Assembly: GCF_014208105.1 (NCBI RefSeq)
Contig: NZ_JACHMQ010000001.1
Location: 2,046,001-2,110,000 of the forward strand
Length of the DNA stretch: 64,000 bases
Reading direction: 5' to 3'
Source of the DNA: Actinomadura coerulea
Lineage (GTDB): Bacteria; Actinomycetota; Actinomycetes; Streptosporangiales; Streptosporangiaceae
The notes beneath the pieces were generated by a model that was not told the origin of the DNA, did no database searches, and worked only from the letters and a program-made list of their open reading frames with translations. Each line of letters starts with the position of its first letter. Within the stretch, counting starts at the first letter, position 1. Of this stretch, positions 54,201 to 64,000 are shown piece by piece. The position numbers and the translations under genes were made by a program.

Positions 54201-55259
54201 TCACCCGGCGGCCGGGAGGAGCGGGGCGATCAGTCCGACGGCCTTGTCGACGTCGGCGTCGGTGGTGCTGAGGTGGAACGCGCAGCGCAGCCGTCCGGCC
54301 CGCACGGAGGCGATGACCCCGTTGCGGCGCAGCAGGTCGGCGGCGCCCTCGGGGACGGGCACCGACACGATCGCCGAGTCGCCCGGCGGGAGGCCGAGCT
54401 CGGCGGCGAACCGGCGCGCCAGCGCCACGTCGTGGTCGTGGATCGCCGGGATCCCGACCCGCTCCAGCAGTTCCAGGGCGGGGGCGTGCCCGGCCCAGCA
54501 CTGCCACGCCGGGGACAGGTCCAGTCGGCGGGCGCCGTCGGCCAGGCGCAGCGGCAGCCCGTAGACGGAGTCCCAGACGTCGGCGCCGGCGTACCAGCCG
54601 GCGCCGATGGCGGGCAGGGCGTCCAGGGCCTCGCGGGTGCCGGTCAGGAAGCAGGTCCCGCGCGGGCCGAGCAGCCACTTGTAGCCGCCGGCGACCAGCC
54701 AGTCGACGCGGTCGGCGGGCAGCGGCAGCCATCCGGCGGCCTGGGTGGCGTCCAGCAGGACGCGGGCGCCGTGCGCGCGGGCGGCGCCGACGATCTCGTC
54801 CATGGGGGCGATGCGGCCGTCGGCGGACTGCACCGCCGACACCGCGACCAGGGCGGTGCCCGCGCCGACGTGCCCGGCGATCCGCTCCAGCGGGACCGAC
54901 CGGACGCTGAGGTCGGGGCGGGCGGCGAAGGGGAACAGCAGCGAGGTGAAGTCGCCGTCGGCGACCAGGACCTCGGCGCCGGCGGGCAGGGACGCCGCGA
55001 CCAGCCCGGTGAAGTAGGACACCTGCGGGCCGCACGCGACCCGGTCCGCCGGGACGCCCAGCAGCCGCGCGAACGCCTCCCGGGACCGTGCGACCGCCTC
55101 GTCCAGCGCGCCGGGGTCCAGCAGCCCGGCGGCCCGGTCGCGTTCGGCGGCGAGCATCGCCTCGTGCGCGGCGCGCGGCGGCAGCCCGTAGGTGGCGGTG
55201 TTGAGGAAGGCGACGCCGGCGCCGAACTCGCGCTGCGCCTGCGGCAGGGAAAGGGTCAT
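54201..55259 (-). CDS. class V PLP-dependent aminotransferase
   Basis: 352 aa. The PLP lysine is in [17 protein letters not shown], and the aspartate that holds the pyridine nitrogen is in [17 protein letters not shown]. The N-terminal [20 protein letters not shown] is typical of the cysteine desulfurase/isopenicillin N epimerase-like group of class V. The reaction is not determined. The ATG at 55259 reads straight into the family start. It is divergent from a LysR regulator 84 bp away, which is the usual arrangement of a regulator and its target. Confidence 0.87.
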   Translation of the reverse strand: MTLSLPQAQREFGAGVAFLNTATYGLPPRAAHEAMLAAERDRAAGLLDPGALDEAVARSREAFARLLGVPADRVACGPQVSYFTGLVAASLPAGAEVLVADGDFTSLLFPFAARPDLSVRSVPLERIAGHVGAGTALVAVSAVQSADGRIAPMDEIVGAARAHGARVLLDATQAAGWLPLPADRVDWLVAGGYKWLLGPRGTCFLTGTREALDALPAIGAGWYAGADVWDSVYGLPLRLADGARRLDLSPAWQCWAGHAPALELLERVGIPAIHDHDVALARRFAAELGLPPGDSAIVSVPVPEGAADLLRRNGVIASVRAGRLRCAFHLSTTDADVDKAVGLIAPLLPAAG

Positions 55260-55343
55260 ACCCCGATCGTGGGGCCTCGGGAGGCCATAGCACAAAGTGC
55301 GGTTTTCTTGGTTTCCCATCAGCGGTGTTGATACCTTGCGTCG
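55260..55343. promoter_or_regulatory. divergent promoter of aminotransferase and LysR genes
   Basis: Forward TACCTT at 55332-55337 ends six bases before the LysR ATG (leaderless). An inverted repeat GCAC-AAA-GTGC at about 55291-55301, with T-n-A spacing, is a candidate LysR binding site. A minus-strand TATGGC at about 55285-55290 could be the aminotransferase -10. Confidence 0.4.
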
Positions 55344-56249
55344 ATGCTGGACCTGCATCGGGGCCGGATCCTGCGCGAGGTGGCGCGGCTCGGGTCGATG
55401 ACCGCCGCCGCCCGGTCCCTGGCCTACACCCAGCCCGCGGTGTCGCACCACATCGCCCGTCTGGAGGCCGTGGTCGGCACGCCCTTGGTGGTCCGGCACG
55501 GCCGGGGCGTGCGGCTGACCGAGGCGGGCCGGGTGCTGGTCGAGCACGTCGAGGACGTGCTGGCCCGCATGGGCGACGCCGAGGAGCGGATCGCCGCGAT
55601 CGCCGGGCTGCGCGCCGGCCGGGTGCGGGCCGCGGTGTTCCCCACGGCGGCGGGCGGGCTGCTGCCCGACGCCCTGGTCCGGCTGCGGGCCCGCGCTCCG
55701 GGGGTGTCGGTGACGCTGGTGGACGCCGAGCCGCCCGAGGCGCTGGCGCTGCTGCGCGCCGGGGAGGCCGACATCGCGGTGGTGTTCCGGCACGCGTCCA
55801 TGCCGCCCGAGGCCGACGCGCGGTTCCGTGAGGTCGCGCTGTGCGAGGACCCGCTGCGGCTGCTGGTCCCGGCCGCGCATCCGCTGGCGTCGGCGCGGCG
55901 GCCGCGGCTGGAGGACCTCGCCGGGGAGACGTGGGCGTCGGGCTGCGCGCGGTGCCGCGACCATCTGCGGTGGGCGTGCGCGCGGGCCGGGTTCACCCCC
56001 GACATCGCCTTCGCCACCGAGGACCATGTCGCCGTCCAGCGGCTGGTCGCGCGGGGCCTGGCCGTGACGACGCTGCCGGGGCTGGCGCTCGCCCTGCACA
56101 CCGAGCCGGGCGTGGCGCTGCCCGGCGTGCGCGGCCTCGGCGGCCGCAGCATCAGCGCGGTCGTCGCCGCGGGCCCGCGTCCGCCCGCGGTCGCGGCGCT
56201 GCTGGACGAACTCGCCGCCGCCTCCACCGCCTCCGGCGCGGCGGGCTAG
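55344..56249 (+). CDS. LysR-family transcriptional regulator
   Basis: 301 aa. The N-terminal winged helix-turn-helix shows the LysR pattern, with [33 protein letters not shown] and [20 protein letters not shown]. The effector domain (about 90-290) includes [20 protein letters not shown] and [12 protein letters not shown], with several cysteines. It most probably controls the divergent class V aminotransferase gene, in response to an unknown small molecule. The ATG at 55344 stands six bases after TACCTT. Confidence 0.92.
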   Translation: MLDLHRGRILREVARLGSMTAAARSLAYTQPAVSHHIARLEAVVGTPLVVRHGRGVRLTEAGRVLVEHVEDVLARMGDAEERIAAIAGLRAGRVRAAVFPTAAGGLLPDALVRLRARAPGVSVTLVDAEPPEALALLRAGEADIAVVFRHASMPPEADARFREVALCEDPLRLLVPAAHPLASARRPRLEDLAGETWASGCARCRDHLRWACARAGFTPDIAFATEDHVAVQRLVARGLAVTTLPGLALALHTEPGVALPGVRGLGGRSISAVVAAGPRPPAVAALLDELAAASTASGAAG

Positions 56250-56443
56250 CGGCGGCGGTCAGGACAGGCGCAGGTCAGGACAGGCGGCGGTGCAGGTCGG
56301 TGAGGCGGCTCGCGGCGGCCGGCCGGCCGCTCCTCGTCGTTGACGGAGTAGCCGCGTTCGCGGCGGAGCACCGCCGCGGAGCGGTCCACCGTCTGCCTGC
56401 CCGGCTTGGGGTTGTGCGTCCCTTCCGCTCGGTCGTCCTTCAC
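56246..56443 (-). CDS. small hypothetical protein
   Basis: About 65 aa from GTG 56443 with GGGAGG nine bases upstream (an ATG at 56452 is also possible). It starts [20 protein letters not shown] and continues with [18 protein letters not shown], a conserved-looking hydrophilic sequence without membrane helices. In the last 20 codons a +1 frame reads [14 protein letters not shown] followed by a stop, which looks more natural than the Pro/His-rich in-frame tail, so a frameshift near 56310 is possible. The function is unknown. It is convergent with the LysR gene. Confidence 0.4.
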   Translation of the reverse strand: MKDDRAEGTHNPKPGRQTVDRSAAVLRRERGYSVNDEERPAGRREPPHRPAPPPVLTCACPDRRR

Positions 56444-56505
56444 GGATCCCATCCTCCCACCGCGCGCGGCGCCGGGGCGGCGGGGGGCGTGCGATAGTGG
56501 GGCGC

Positions 56506-57882
56506 GTGGCACCCGACACCCCGGTACGCGCGCCCCGTCCCCGCAAGGCCTCCACGGCGGGCGGGAGGGCGCGGGGCCCCTCCCCGTCGCTGACGGTCCG
56601 GCACGGGATCGGGTTCACGCGGAACCCGTGCGCGAGCCTGCTGCGCCTGCACGCCGAGGCGGGCCCCGTCGCGGTCGTCGGAACGCGCCGGATGCCGTTC
56701 GTGCACCTGTTCGGCCCCGACGCCAACGCGTTCGTGTTCGCCAACTCCGGCCTGTTCCGCTGGCGGGAGGCCTTCGACCTGCTGGTGCCGGTGAACGGGG
56801 AGACCGCGCTGATCGTCAGCGACGGCGACGACCACCGGCGGCGGCGCCGCCTCGTCCAGCCGGCCTTCCACCACCGGCGCGTCGCCGGGTACGTGGCGCG
56901 GATGGCGGCCAACACCGACGCCGCGCTGGAGTCCTGGCGCCCCGGCCGGACGCTGGACGCCTACGCCGAACTGCGCGCGGTGATCCGCCGCAGCACGGTG
57001 GAGGTGCTGTTCGGCGACCGGCTCGCCGCCGACAGCGAGGTGATCGGGCGGCGGCTGCAGGTCGCGCTCGCGGCCGTCGACCGCAACTTCGTGCTGCAGA
57101 TGGTGCTGCGGTCGGTGCCCAACCCCTACATGAGGCGCGTCGCGGCGTCGCGGGCGCTGGTCGCCCGGCGGGTGGACGAGGAGATCGAGCGGCGGCTGCG
57201 CGAGGGCGGCGAGTACGACGACGTGCTGGGCATGCTGCTGTCCTCGCGCGACGAGGACGGCGCGGGCCTGACCCGCCAGGAACTCCAGGACCAGGTCATC
57301 AGCCTGATCTCGGCCGGGTACGACACCACCAGCGCCGCGATGGCGTGGGCGGTGCACGCGCTGCTGTCCCATCCGGAGGCCGAGGAGCGGGCGCGGCGGG
57401 AGGTGGCCGAGGTGGTCGGCGACCGGCCGGTCGAGGCCGCCGACCTGCCCGCGCTGGAGTACCTGGACGGGGTGGTGAACGAGACGCTGCGGCTGTTCCC
57501 GCCCGCCGTGCTCAGCGCCCGCGTCCCGGTCGAGGACTTCTCCTACGGCGGGTACCGGGTCCCGGCGGGGGCGATGGTGTTCTACTCGCCGTTCGTCACC
57601 CACCGGATGCCGGAGGTGTGGCCGCAGGCGGGGCGGTTCCGGCCCGAGCGGTGGGACCGGTCCTCGGCGCTGTACCGTCCCACCACGCCCGCGACGTACC
57701 TGCCGTTCGGCGGCGGCCCGCACCGCTGCATCGGCTCGACGCTGGCGACGGTGGAGATCAAGACGATGCTGGCGTGCCTGCTGCGCCGCACGCGGCTGTC
57801 CCTGGTGTCCCCCGCCGCCACGCCGACGAGCGTGACCGCGATGCGCCCGCGCGGCGGCGTGCCGGTGCGGGTGCTCGGCTAG
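56506..57882 (+). CDS. cytochrome P450
   Basis: 458 aa. The I-helix oxygen-activation motif is SAGYDTTSAAMAWA, the K-helix ExxR is in NETLRLFPPA, and the haem-binding loop FGGGPHRCIGSTLA contains the thiolate Cys. The N-terminus has no membrane anchor, as is usual for bacterial P450s. A ferredoxin partner gene is not adjacent. The substrate is unknown. The GTG at 56506 was preferred over the GTG at 56497; neither has a clear ribosome site. Confidence 0.93.
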   Translation: MAPDTPVRAPRPRKASTAGGRARGPSPSLTVRHGIGFTRNPCASLLRLHAEAGPVAVVGTRRMPFVHLFGPDANAFVFANSGLFRWREAFDLLVPVNGETALIVSDGDDHRRRRRLVQPAFHHRRVAGYVARMAANTDAALESWRPGRTLDAYAELRAVIRRSTVEVLFGDRLAADSEVIGRRLQVALAAVDRNFVLQMVLRSVPNPYMRRVAASRALVARRVDEEIERRLREGGEYDDVLGMLLSSRDEDGAGLTRQELQDQVISLISAGYDTTSAAMAWAVHALLSHPEAEERARREVAEVVGDRPVEAADLPALEYLDGVVNETLRLFPPAVLSARVPVEDFSYGGYRVPAGAMVFYSPFVTHRMPEVWPQAGRFRPERWDRSSALYRPTTPATYLPFGGGPHRCIGSTLATVEIKTMLACLLRRTRLSLVSPAATPTSVTAMRPRGGVPVRVLG

Positions 57883-57904
57883 CCCCGGCCCCGGCCGGGC
57901 CCGA

Positions 57905-58276
57905 CTAGTTCTGCCGGAGGCAGACGCAGAAGGGGTGGCCGGCGGGGTCGGTCAGGACGCGCCAGCGGTCGCCGCCGGGCTGGAAGTCGGGCCTGGCGCC
58001 GCCGAGGCCGGTCACGGTCTCCTCGGCCTTGTCCAGGTCGTCGACGTAGAAGTCGAGGTGGAACTGCTGGGGCCGCTCCCCCTCGGGCCAGGTCGGCGGC
58101 TGGTGCCCGGCGACGCCCTGGAAGTACACGTCCAGGCCGTTCGGCAGCTTGACGGCGGAGGCCTCGGGGGTGTCGTAGGTGATTTCGCCTCCGGTCACCG
58201 CGGCGTAGAACGCGGCGAGGACGGGCGGCTCCGGGCAGTCGAGGTTGACGGCGACGAACTCGGCGATACCGGACAT
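57905..58276 (-). CDS. VOC-family (glyoxalase/bleomycin-resistance) protein
   Basis: 123 aa, with the paired beta-alpha-beta-beta-beta modules of the vicinal-oxygen-chelate fold: FVAVNLDCPEPPVLAAFYAA, then HLDFYVDDLDKAEETVTGLG and the C-terminal VLTDPAGHPFCVCL. Metal-ligand candidates are His in QFHLDFY and Glu/Cys in the last strand. It may bind or modify a toxic small molecule. AAGGAG precedes the ATG. The WYL regulator lies 122 bp upstream on the same strand, a common pairing. Confidence 0.87.
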   Translation of the reverse strand: MSGIAEFVAVNLDCPEPPVLAAFYAAVTGGEITYDTPEASAVKLPNGLDVYFQGVAGHQPPTWPEGERPQQFHLDFYVDDLDKAEETVTGLGGARPDFQPGGDRWRVLTDPAGHPFCVCLRQN

Positions 58277-58398
58277 CTATCGGCTCCTTCATGATCGGTG
58301 TGCCCTCAGGCTTCCAGGAGAAGCTGACACCTTCTGTCAGGTACCTCGGATGACACCGCGCCGCGTTCGCGGGTGCCGCGCCTCGACCGGGCGGGGCG

Positions 58399-59352
58399 TC
58401 AGCGGGCGGCGCGGGCCAGGCGCTCGGCCATGGCCGCGACGCGGTCGCGCAGCTCGGCCGGTTCGCGGATCTCGAAGTCGATGTCGAGGTAGGCGATGCG
58501 CAGCGCCGTCCACTCCAGGGAGTCGGGGGAGGTGCGCAGCACGCAGGTGCGGTCGTCGACCGGCTCGATCTCGGTCTCGGCCACGCGGAACCGGTCGGCC
58601 AGTTCCCGCGCGGACGCGCGCACGAGCAGCACCGCCCGCGTCGCCGGCAGCGATCCCGCCAGGAAGCGGGTGACGAACTCGGCCGGGCCGGCGGCGGGCA
58701 GTTCGCGCGGCGCGACGCGCACGCCGGTCGGCAGCGGGCGGGACACGCGGTCGACGCGGAAGACCCGCCAGTCGTCGTGGGCGGTGTCGAACGCGACCAG
58801 GTACCAGCGCCGCCCCGCCGACACCAGGCCGTGCGGCTCGACCAGGCGCCGGGTCTCCCGGTCGCCGGCGCCGCGGTAGGCGAAGCGGACGCGCTCGTGG
58901 TCGCGGCACGCCGCGGCCAGGACCGTCAGGGTCTCGGGGGCGGCGACCGGCCCTGCGGGCCGGGAGCCCAGGGTGGTGGTGGCGGCGTGCAGGGCGGTGA
59001 CGCGGCGCCGCAGCCGCGCGGGCAGGACCTGTTCGAGCTTGGCCAGGGCGCGCACCGACGCCTCGGCGATGCCCTCGACCGCTCCCCCGGTCGCGGCGCG
59101 CAGCCCGACGGCGATCGCGACGGCCTCCTCGTCGTCCAGCAGCAGCGGCGGCATCGCGGCCCCGGCCTCCAGGACGTAGCCGCCGGCCGCTCCGAGCGTG
59201 GCGTGCACGGGGTAGCCGAGGCCGCGCAGCCGCTCGATGTCGCGGCGGACGGTTCGGGGGCTGACGGCCAGGCGCTCGCACAGCTCCGGCCCGCTCCACT
59301 CGCGGCGGGTCTGCAGGAGGGACAACAGCCGCAGAAGGCGTTCGGACGACAT
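58399..59352 (-). CDS. WYL-domain transcriptional regulator (YafY/DeoR-like)
   Basis: 317 aa. An N-terminal HTH_11-type helix-turn-helix (LQTRREWSGPELCERLAVSP and RTVRRDIERLRGLGYPVHA) is followed by the WYL domain with VRFAYRGAGDRETRR, RRWYLVAFDTAHDDWRVFRV and DRVSRPLPTG, and a WCX-type C-terminal extension (LDIDFEIREPAELRDRVAAM). It probably controls the VOC gene downstream and perhaps the divergent UvrA-like gene, whose promoter lies 50-60 bp away. The ATG at 59352 begins exactly at the family start. Confidence 0.92.
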   Translation of the reverse strand: MSSERLLRLLSLLQTRREWSGPELCERLAVSPRTVRRDIERLRGLGYPVHATLGAAGGYVLEAGAAMPPLLLDDEEAVAIAVGLRAATGGAVEGIAEASVRALAKLEQVLPARLRRRVTALHAATTTLGSRPAGPVAAPETLTVLAAACRDHERVRFAYRGAGDRETRRLVEPHGLVSAGRRWYLVAFDTAHDDWRVFRVDRVSRPLPTGVRVAPRELPAAGPAEFVTRFLAGSLPATRAVLLVRASARELADRFRVAETEIEPVDDRTCVLRTSPDSLEWTALRIAYLDIDFEIREPAELRDRVAAMAERLARAAR

Positions 59353-59400
59353 GACCCCAGTATGCGTCGAATGCGGTCAGATCCTGGCCTCTTTGCCGCC

Positions 59401-59413
59401 TAGCGTTCCGGCC
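59401..59413 (+). promoter_or_regulatory. -10 box of a leaderless promoter
   Basis: TAGCGT at 59401-59406 ends seven bases before the ATG at 59414. It is the same hexamer used at the dedA, ABC and kinase promoters, but without the palindromic operator. Confidence 0.5.
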
Positions 59414-61725
<2,312 letters not shown>

Positions 61726-61729
<4 letters not shown>

Positions 61730-62196
61730 TTGTCGGGGACGAGGCGGGCGGGGAACCCGCCGGTCGCGATCGGTCCCCACCGCTCGACGGTGACGCGGAT
61801 CAGGGACTTGTCCTGGCGGCGCATGGCCTCCCGGTACTCGTCCCAGTCGGGGTGCTCCCCGGCGATGCAGCGGTAGTAGTCGACGAGCGCGTCGGCGGCC
61901 TCGGGCATGTCGATGACCTCGGCGGTGCCGTCGACCTGCACGTAGGGGCCGTTGAAGTCGTCGGACAGCACGCACACCGACACGCGCGGGTCGCGGCGGG
62001 CGTTGCGGGCCTTGGCCCGCTCGGGATAGGTGGACACGACGATGCGGCCCTGGTCGTCGACGCCGCACGTCACCGGCGACATCTGGGGCCGGCCGTCGGC
62101 GCGGGCGGTGGACAGCAGCGCGTGGTGGCGGGGACGCAGGAACTCCAGCAGTTCGGAGCGGTCGACGCGGTTCGCGGTGGCGATCGAAGGAGCCAT
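61726..62196 (-). CDS. PPOX-class F420-dependent oxidoreductase-like protein
   Basis: 156 aa split-barrel protein. The N-terminal HHALLSTARADGRPQMSPV and the phosphate-contact block STYPERAKARNARRDPRVSV, followed by VCVLSDDFNGPYVQVDGTAE, are characteristic of the F420-using PPOX group with TIGR03618-like features. The C-terminus LIRVTVERWGPIATGGFPAR is the dimer-contact tail. It may reduce quinone-like or aflatoxin-like substrates; the specific role is unknown. It is convergent with the UvrA-like gene by a 4-bp overlap. Confidence 0.85.
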
Positions 62197-62295
62197 GCGG
62201 GCAACTCTAGGAACCGGGCACCGATGATTTCGCCTCCGCCCCGCCGTCTACCCCTTGAGAGGTTTTCGCACGGCGGTTCCTGAAGGAGGGTGACG

Positions 62296-62820
62296 ATGAG
62301 CGACCGCGATCCCGTCGAGGCGCGCGACCTCGACATCTACGGGGCCGGGGAGCTGGCGTGGGACGGCGTGCGCGACGCGCTGAAGGCGGCGCTGCCCGAG
62401 CCCGGCACGCCGGTGTTCCTCGGCACGGTCCGCCCGGACGGGCGCCCGCACTCGGCGGGCGTCGGCGCGCTGTGGCACGACGGAGACCTGTACGTCGTCA
62501 GCGGGCCCGGCACGCGCAAGTCCCGGAACCTGGCGGCGAACCCGGCGTGCACGGTCTCGGTCCGCACCCCGGTCGGGGACGTGGTCCTGGAGGGCGAGGC
62601 CGAGCGCGTCACCGACCCGGAGGTCCTGGAGGCGGTCGCGGCCGGGTACCGGGACGGCGGGTGGCCGGCGCGGGTGGAGGGCGGGGCGTTCACCGCGCCC
62701 TACAGCGCGCAGAGCGCGGGGCCGCCGCCGTGGTACGTCTACCGGATCGTCTTCCACACGGTGTTCGCGGTGGGGACGGTGAAGCCGTACGGCGCGATGC
62801 GATGGACGTTCGCGCGCTGA
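62296..62820 (+). CDS. pyridoxamine 5'-phosphate oxidase-fold protein
   Basis: 174 aa. FLGTVRPDGRPHSAGVGALW and LYVVSGPGTRKSRNLAANPA form the cofactor-binding strands, and VSVRTPVGDVVLEGEAERVT continues the barrel. The C-terminal half YVYRIVFHTVFAVGTVKPYG is common in actinobacterial members. The cofactor may be FMN or F420. The ATG at 62296 has AAGGAGG six bases upstream, and the GTG at 62290 is too near to it. It is one of three PPOX-fold proteins in the window, all different in detail. Confidence 0.84.
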   Translation: MSDRDPVEARDLDIYGAGELAWDGVRDALKAALPEPGTPVFLGTVRPDGRPHSAGVGALWHDGDLYVVSGPGTRKSRNLAANPACTVSVRTPVGDVVLEGEAERVTDPEVLEAVAAGYRDGGWPARVEGGAFTAPYSAQSAGPPPWYVYRIVFHTVFAVGTVKPYGAMRWTFAR

Positions 62821-62843
62821 CCGCCGATCGTGGCGGCGGTCAG
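62817..62843. terminator. hairpin terminator between convergent genes
   Basis: CTGACCGCC (62817-62825) and GGCGGTCAG (62835-62843) form a perfect 9-bp stem beginning at the stop codon of the PPOX gene. Confidence 0.55.
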
Positions 62844-62846
62844 CGG

Positions 62847-64000
62847 TCAGCCGCTCAGCAGGGCGAACAGGCCGGCGCAGGTGAGCGCGACCATGACGGC
62901 GGCGACGGGCAGCTGGGCCCGCGCGGCCGGGCCGGGGCGGCGCAGGGCGAGGTCGTGCGCGGCGATCGTCCCGGCGATGTGGCCGAGGACGATGGCGTTG
63001 ACCTGGACCTGGGCGACGAGGGTGGGTCCGGCGAGGTCGTAGTCGACGCGGTTGCCGGTGGAGCCGAGCAGGTTCAGGCCCGTCCCGAAGGGGTCGCTGG
63101 CGAGGATGAACGTGGTCTGGCCCTCCAGGACGAAGAACGAGAAGTAGTGGGCGAGGGTGTAGCCGAGGGCGATCGGCAGCAGGGTCGCGGCGAACCTCGC
63201 GGGCGCGGACCGGTCGGGCGGGAGGGCCGGGTCCTGGCGGGTCAGCCGTGCGCTGAGCCGCAGCGCCGCGACGTACAGCAGCGCGACGGAGCCGACGGCG
63301 GCGGCCAGGCCCAGGGTTCCGGCGGGGACGCTCGCGGGGTCGACGTTGTCGCGCCAGTAGGTGGTGCGGGTGATGCCGTCGAACCCGGTCGAGCCGATCA
63401 GCACGCAGGCGGTCGCGGTGAGGCCGGGTTCGGGGCCGCCCCCCGTCAGGCCGGTGAGCGGGGTGCGCAGGACGAGGGCGCCGTCGCCGCGCCGCCCGAT
63501 CGGGCACAGGCGGGCCAGCAGGCTGGAGTAGGCCTCGAACCCGTCCCCGCGGGTGAACCAGTCGCGGCCGAACCACCAGGCCGGGGCGAGGTTGCCGGCG
63601 GCGTAGGCGAGGATGAGGGCGCCGACCAGGCGCGGGTCGGAGCGGTGCGGGGCGACCAGTTCCAGCCAGACGAACCCGGTGAGCCACGCGGCGGCGGGCC
63701 AGTAGCCGAGGCGGGCGGGCAGGGCGCGCCGTCCCGCCGTCGGGGTGCGGGTGGCGCGGCAGAGCGCGGTGTGCAGGGTCCGCAGCGGGTTGACGCGCCG
63801 CCACACGGGCCCGATCAGGACGCTGGCGGGGACCAGGCCCACCCAGAACGTCACGAACAGCGCCCACGGCGCGAGGTTGCGGGCGTCGGAGGCGGGCCCG
63901 GCGAACGCGACGGCGACGACCAGGGCGGCCGCGGCCAGTGCGAGGGCGCGTCCGGCCGCGGTGAGGGCGGGGGCGTCCAGCGCGCGGGCGAGGGCGGGGG
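62847..64000 (-). CDS. multi-pass membrane protein resembling proteins annotated as fenitrothion hydrolase (5' truncated by window)
   Basis: The visible part is 384 codons with about nine to ten helices; the frame is open to the window edge, so the N-terminus is missing. The first visible start-like GTG (63854) is internal: upstream codons read LVVAVAF and NLAPWALF in frame and continue the membrane protein. Patterns such as FWVGLVPASVLIGPVWRRVN, WLELVAPHRSDPR, LGYTLAHYFSFFVLEGQTTF and LASDPFGTG match a family often annotated as fenitrothion hydrolase on weak grounds. I consider it a conserved membrane protein of unknown role. It is convergent with a PPOX gene. Confidence 0.7.
   Translation of the reverse strand, partial: PALARALDAPALTAAGRALALAAAALVVAVAFAGPASDARNLAPWALFVTFWVGLVPASVLIGPVWRRVNPLRTLHTALCRATRTPTAGRRALPARLGYWPAAAWLTGFVWLELVAPHRSDPRLVGALILAYAAGNLAPAWWFGRDWFTRGDGFEAYSSLLARLCPIGRRGDGALVLRTPLTGLTGGGPEPGLTATACVLIGSTGFDGITRTTYWRDNVDPASVPAGTLGLAAAVGSVALLYVAALRLSARLTRQDPALPPDRSAPARFAATLLPIALGYTLAHYFSFFVLEGQTTFILASDPFGTGLNLLGSTGNRVDYDLAGPTLVAQVQVNAIVLGHIAGTIAAHDLALRRPGPAARAQLPVAAVMVALTCAGLFALLSG

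Overview
The window is very GC-rich chromosomal DNA with third-position G/C codon use, many GTG starts, start/stop overlaps of the ATGA/GTGA type, MocR, WYL, PPOX/F420-type, DedA and TerD families, and DrrC-type UvrA-like ATPases. This fits a filamentous actinomycete, probably Thermomonosporaceae/Actinomadura-like. That placement is inferred from gene content only. No rRNA, tRNA or CRISPR array was seen.

Layout. 0-7.4 kb: 3' end of a MocR-type regulator, then cydC, cydD, cydB, cydA (cytochrome bd oxidase and its CydDC exporter) and an MFS transporter, all on the minus strand. 7.4-16.6 kb: an accessory-looking stretch of lower coding density. It holds a frameshifted HEAT-like pseudogene, two GNAT acetyltransferases, a quinone oxidoreductase, a recombinase-like remnant, a dif-like 11-6-11 site, an SnoaL-like protein, a 36-bp palindrome, a PPOX protein, a serine hydrolase, a DUF72 protein and an intact tyrosine recombinase. 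16.9-20.6 kb: a UvrA-like ATPase with an AraC-type regulator, and a HAD phosphatase.

20.7-29 kb is the most striking block. It contains a DedA protein, a PAP2 phosphatase, an ABC exporter (ATPase plus permease) and two complete NarL-type two-component systems arranged head to head. The same palindrome (CTGAC-GAAA-GTCRG) occurs upstream of dedA, upstream of the ABC operon and between the two kinases. At the first two it lies exactly 54.5 bp from a TAGCGT -10 box. At the second kinase it lies 75.5 bp away, which is two helical turns more. I propose a local cell-envelope-stress regulon. One kinase carries an extra C-terminal membrane helix and an apparent extracytoplasmic domain.

29-35.8 kb: an ECF sigma factor translationally coupled to a permuted Ada-like protein (methyltransferase domain first, Ada zinc domain last); an epimerase; then a minus-strand cluster of a carboxylate-amine ligase, a haem-oxygenase-fold iron protein, a HemK2-like methyltransferase and a CDGSH protein. 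36-43 kb: isochorismatase-like hydrolase, GlxA-type regulator, alpha/beta hydrolase, IMPACT protein, NagD-like HAD, acyl-CoA ligase with RidA, and TerD. 43-47.3 kb: a divergent trio of acyl-CoA oxidase-like, acyltransferase and KAS III proteins that looks like a small biosynthetic locus. 47.4-54.1 kb: DoxX, then a seven-gene minus-strand operon (epimerase, two glycosyltransferases, methyltransferase, membrane molybdo-enzyme, small membrane protein, GT-C-like protein). 54.2-64 kb: class V aminotransferase divergent from a LysR regulator, a small ORF, a P450, VOC plus WYL regulator, a second UvrA-like ATPase, two PPOX proteins and the 3' part of a multi-pass membrane protein.

Many genes start 6-7 nt downstream of a TANNNT hexamer, so leaderless transcription is probably common here.
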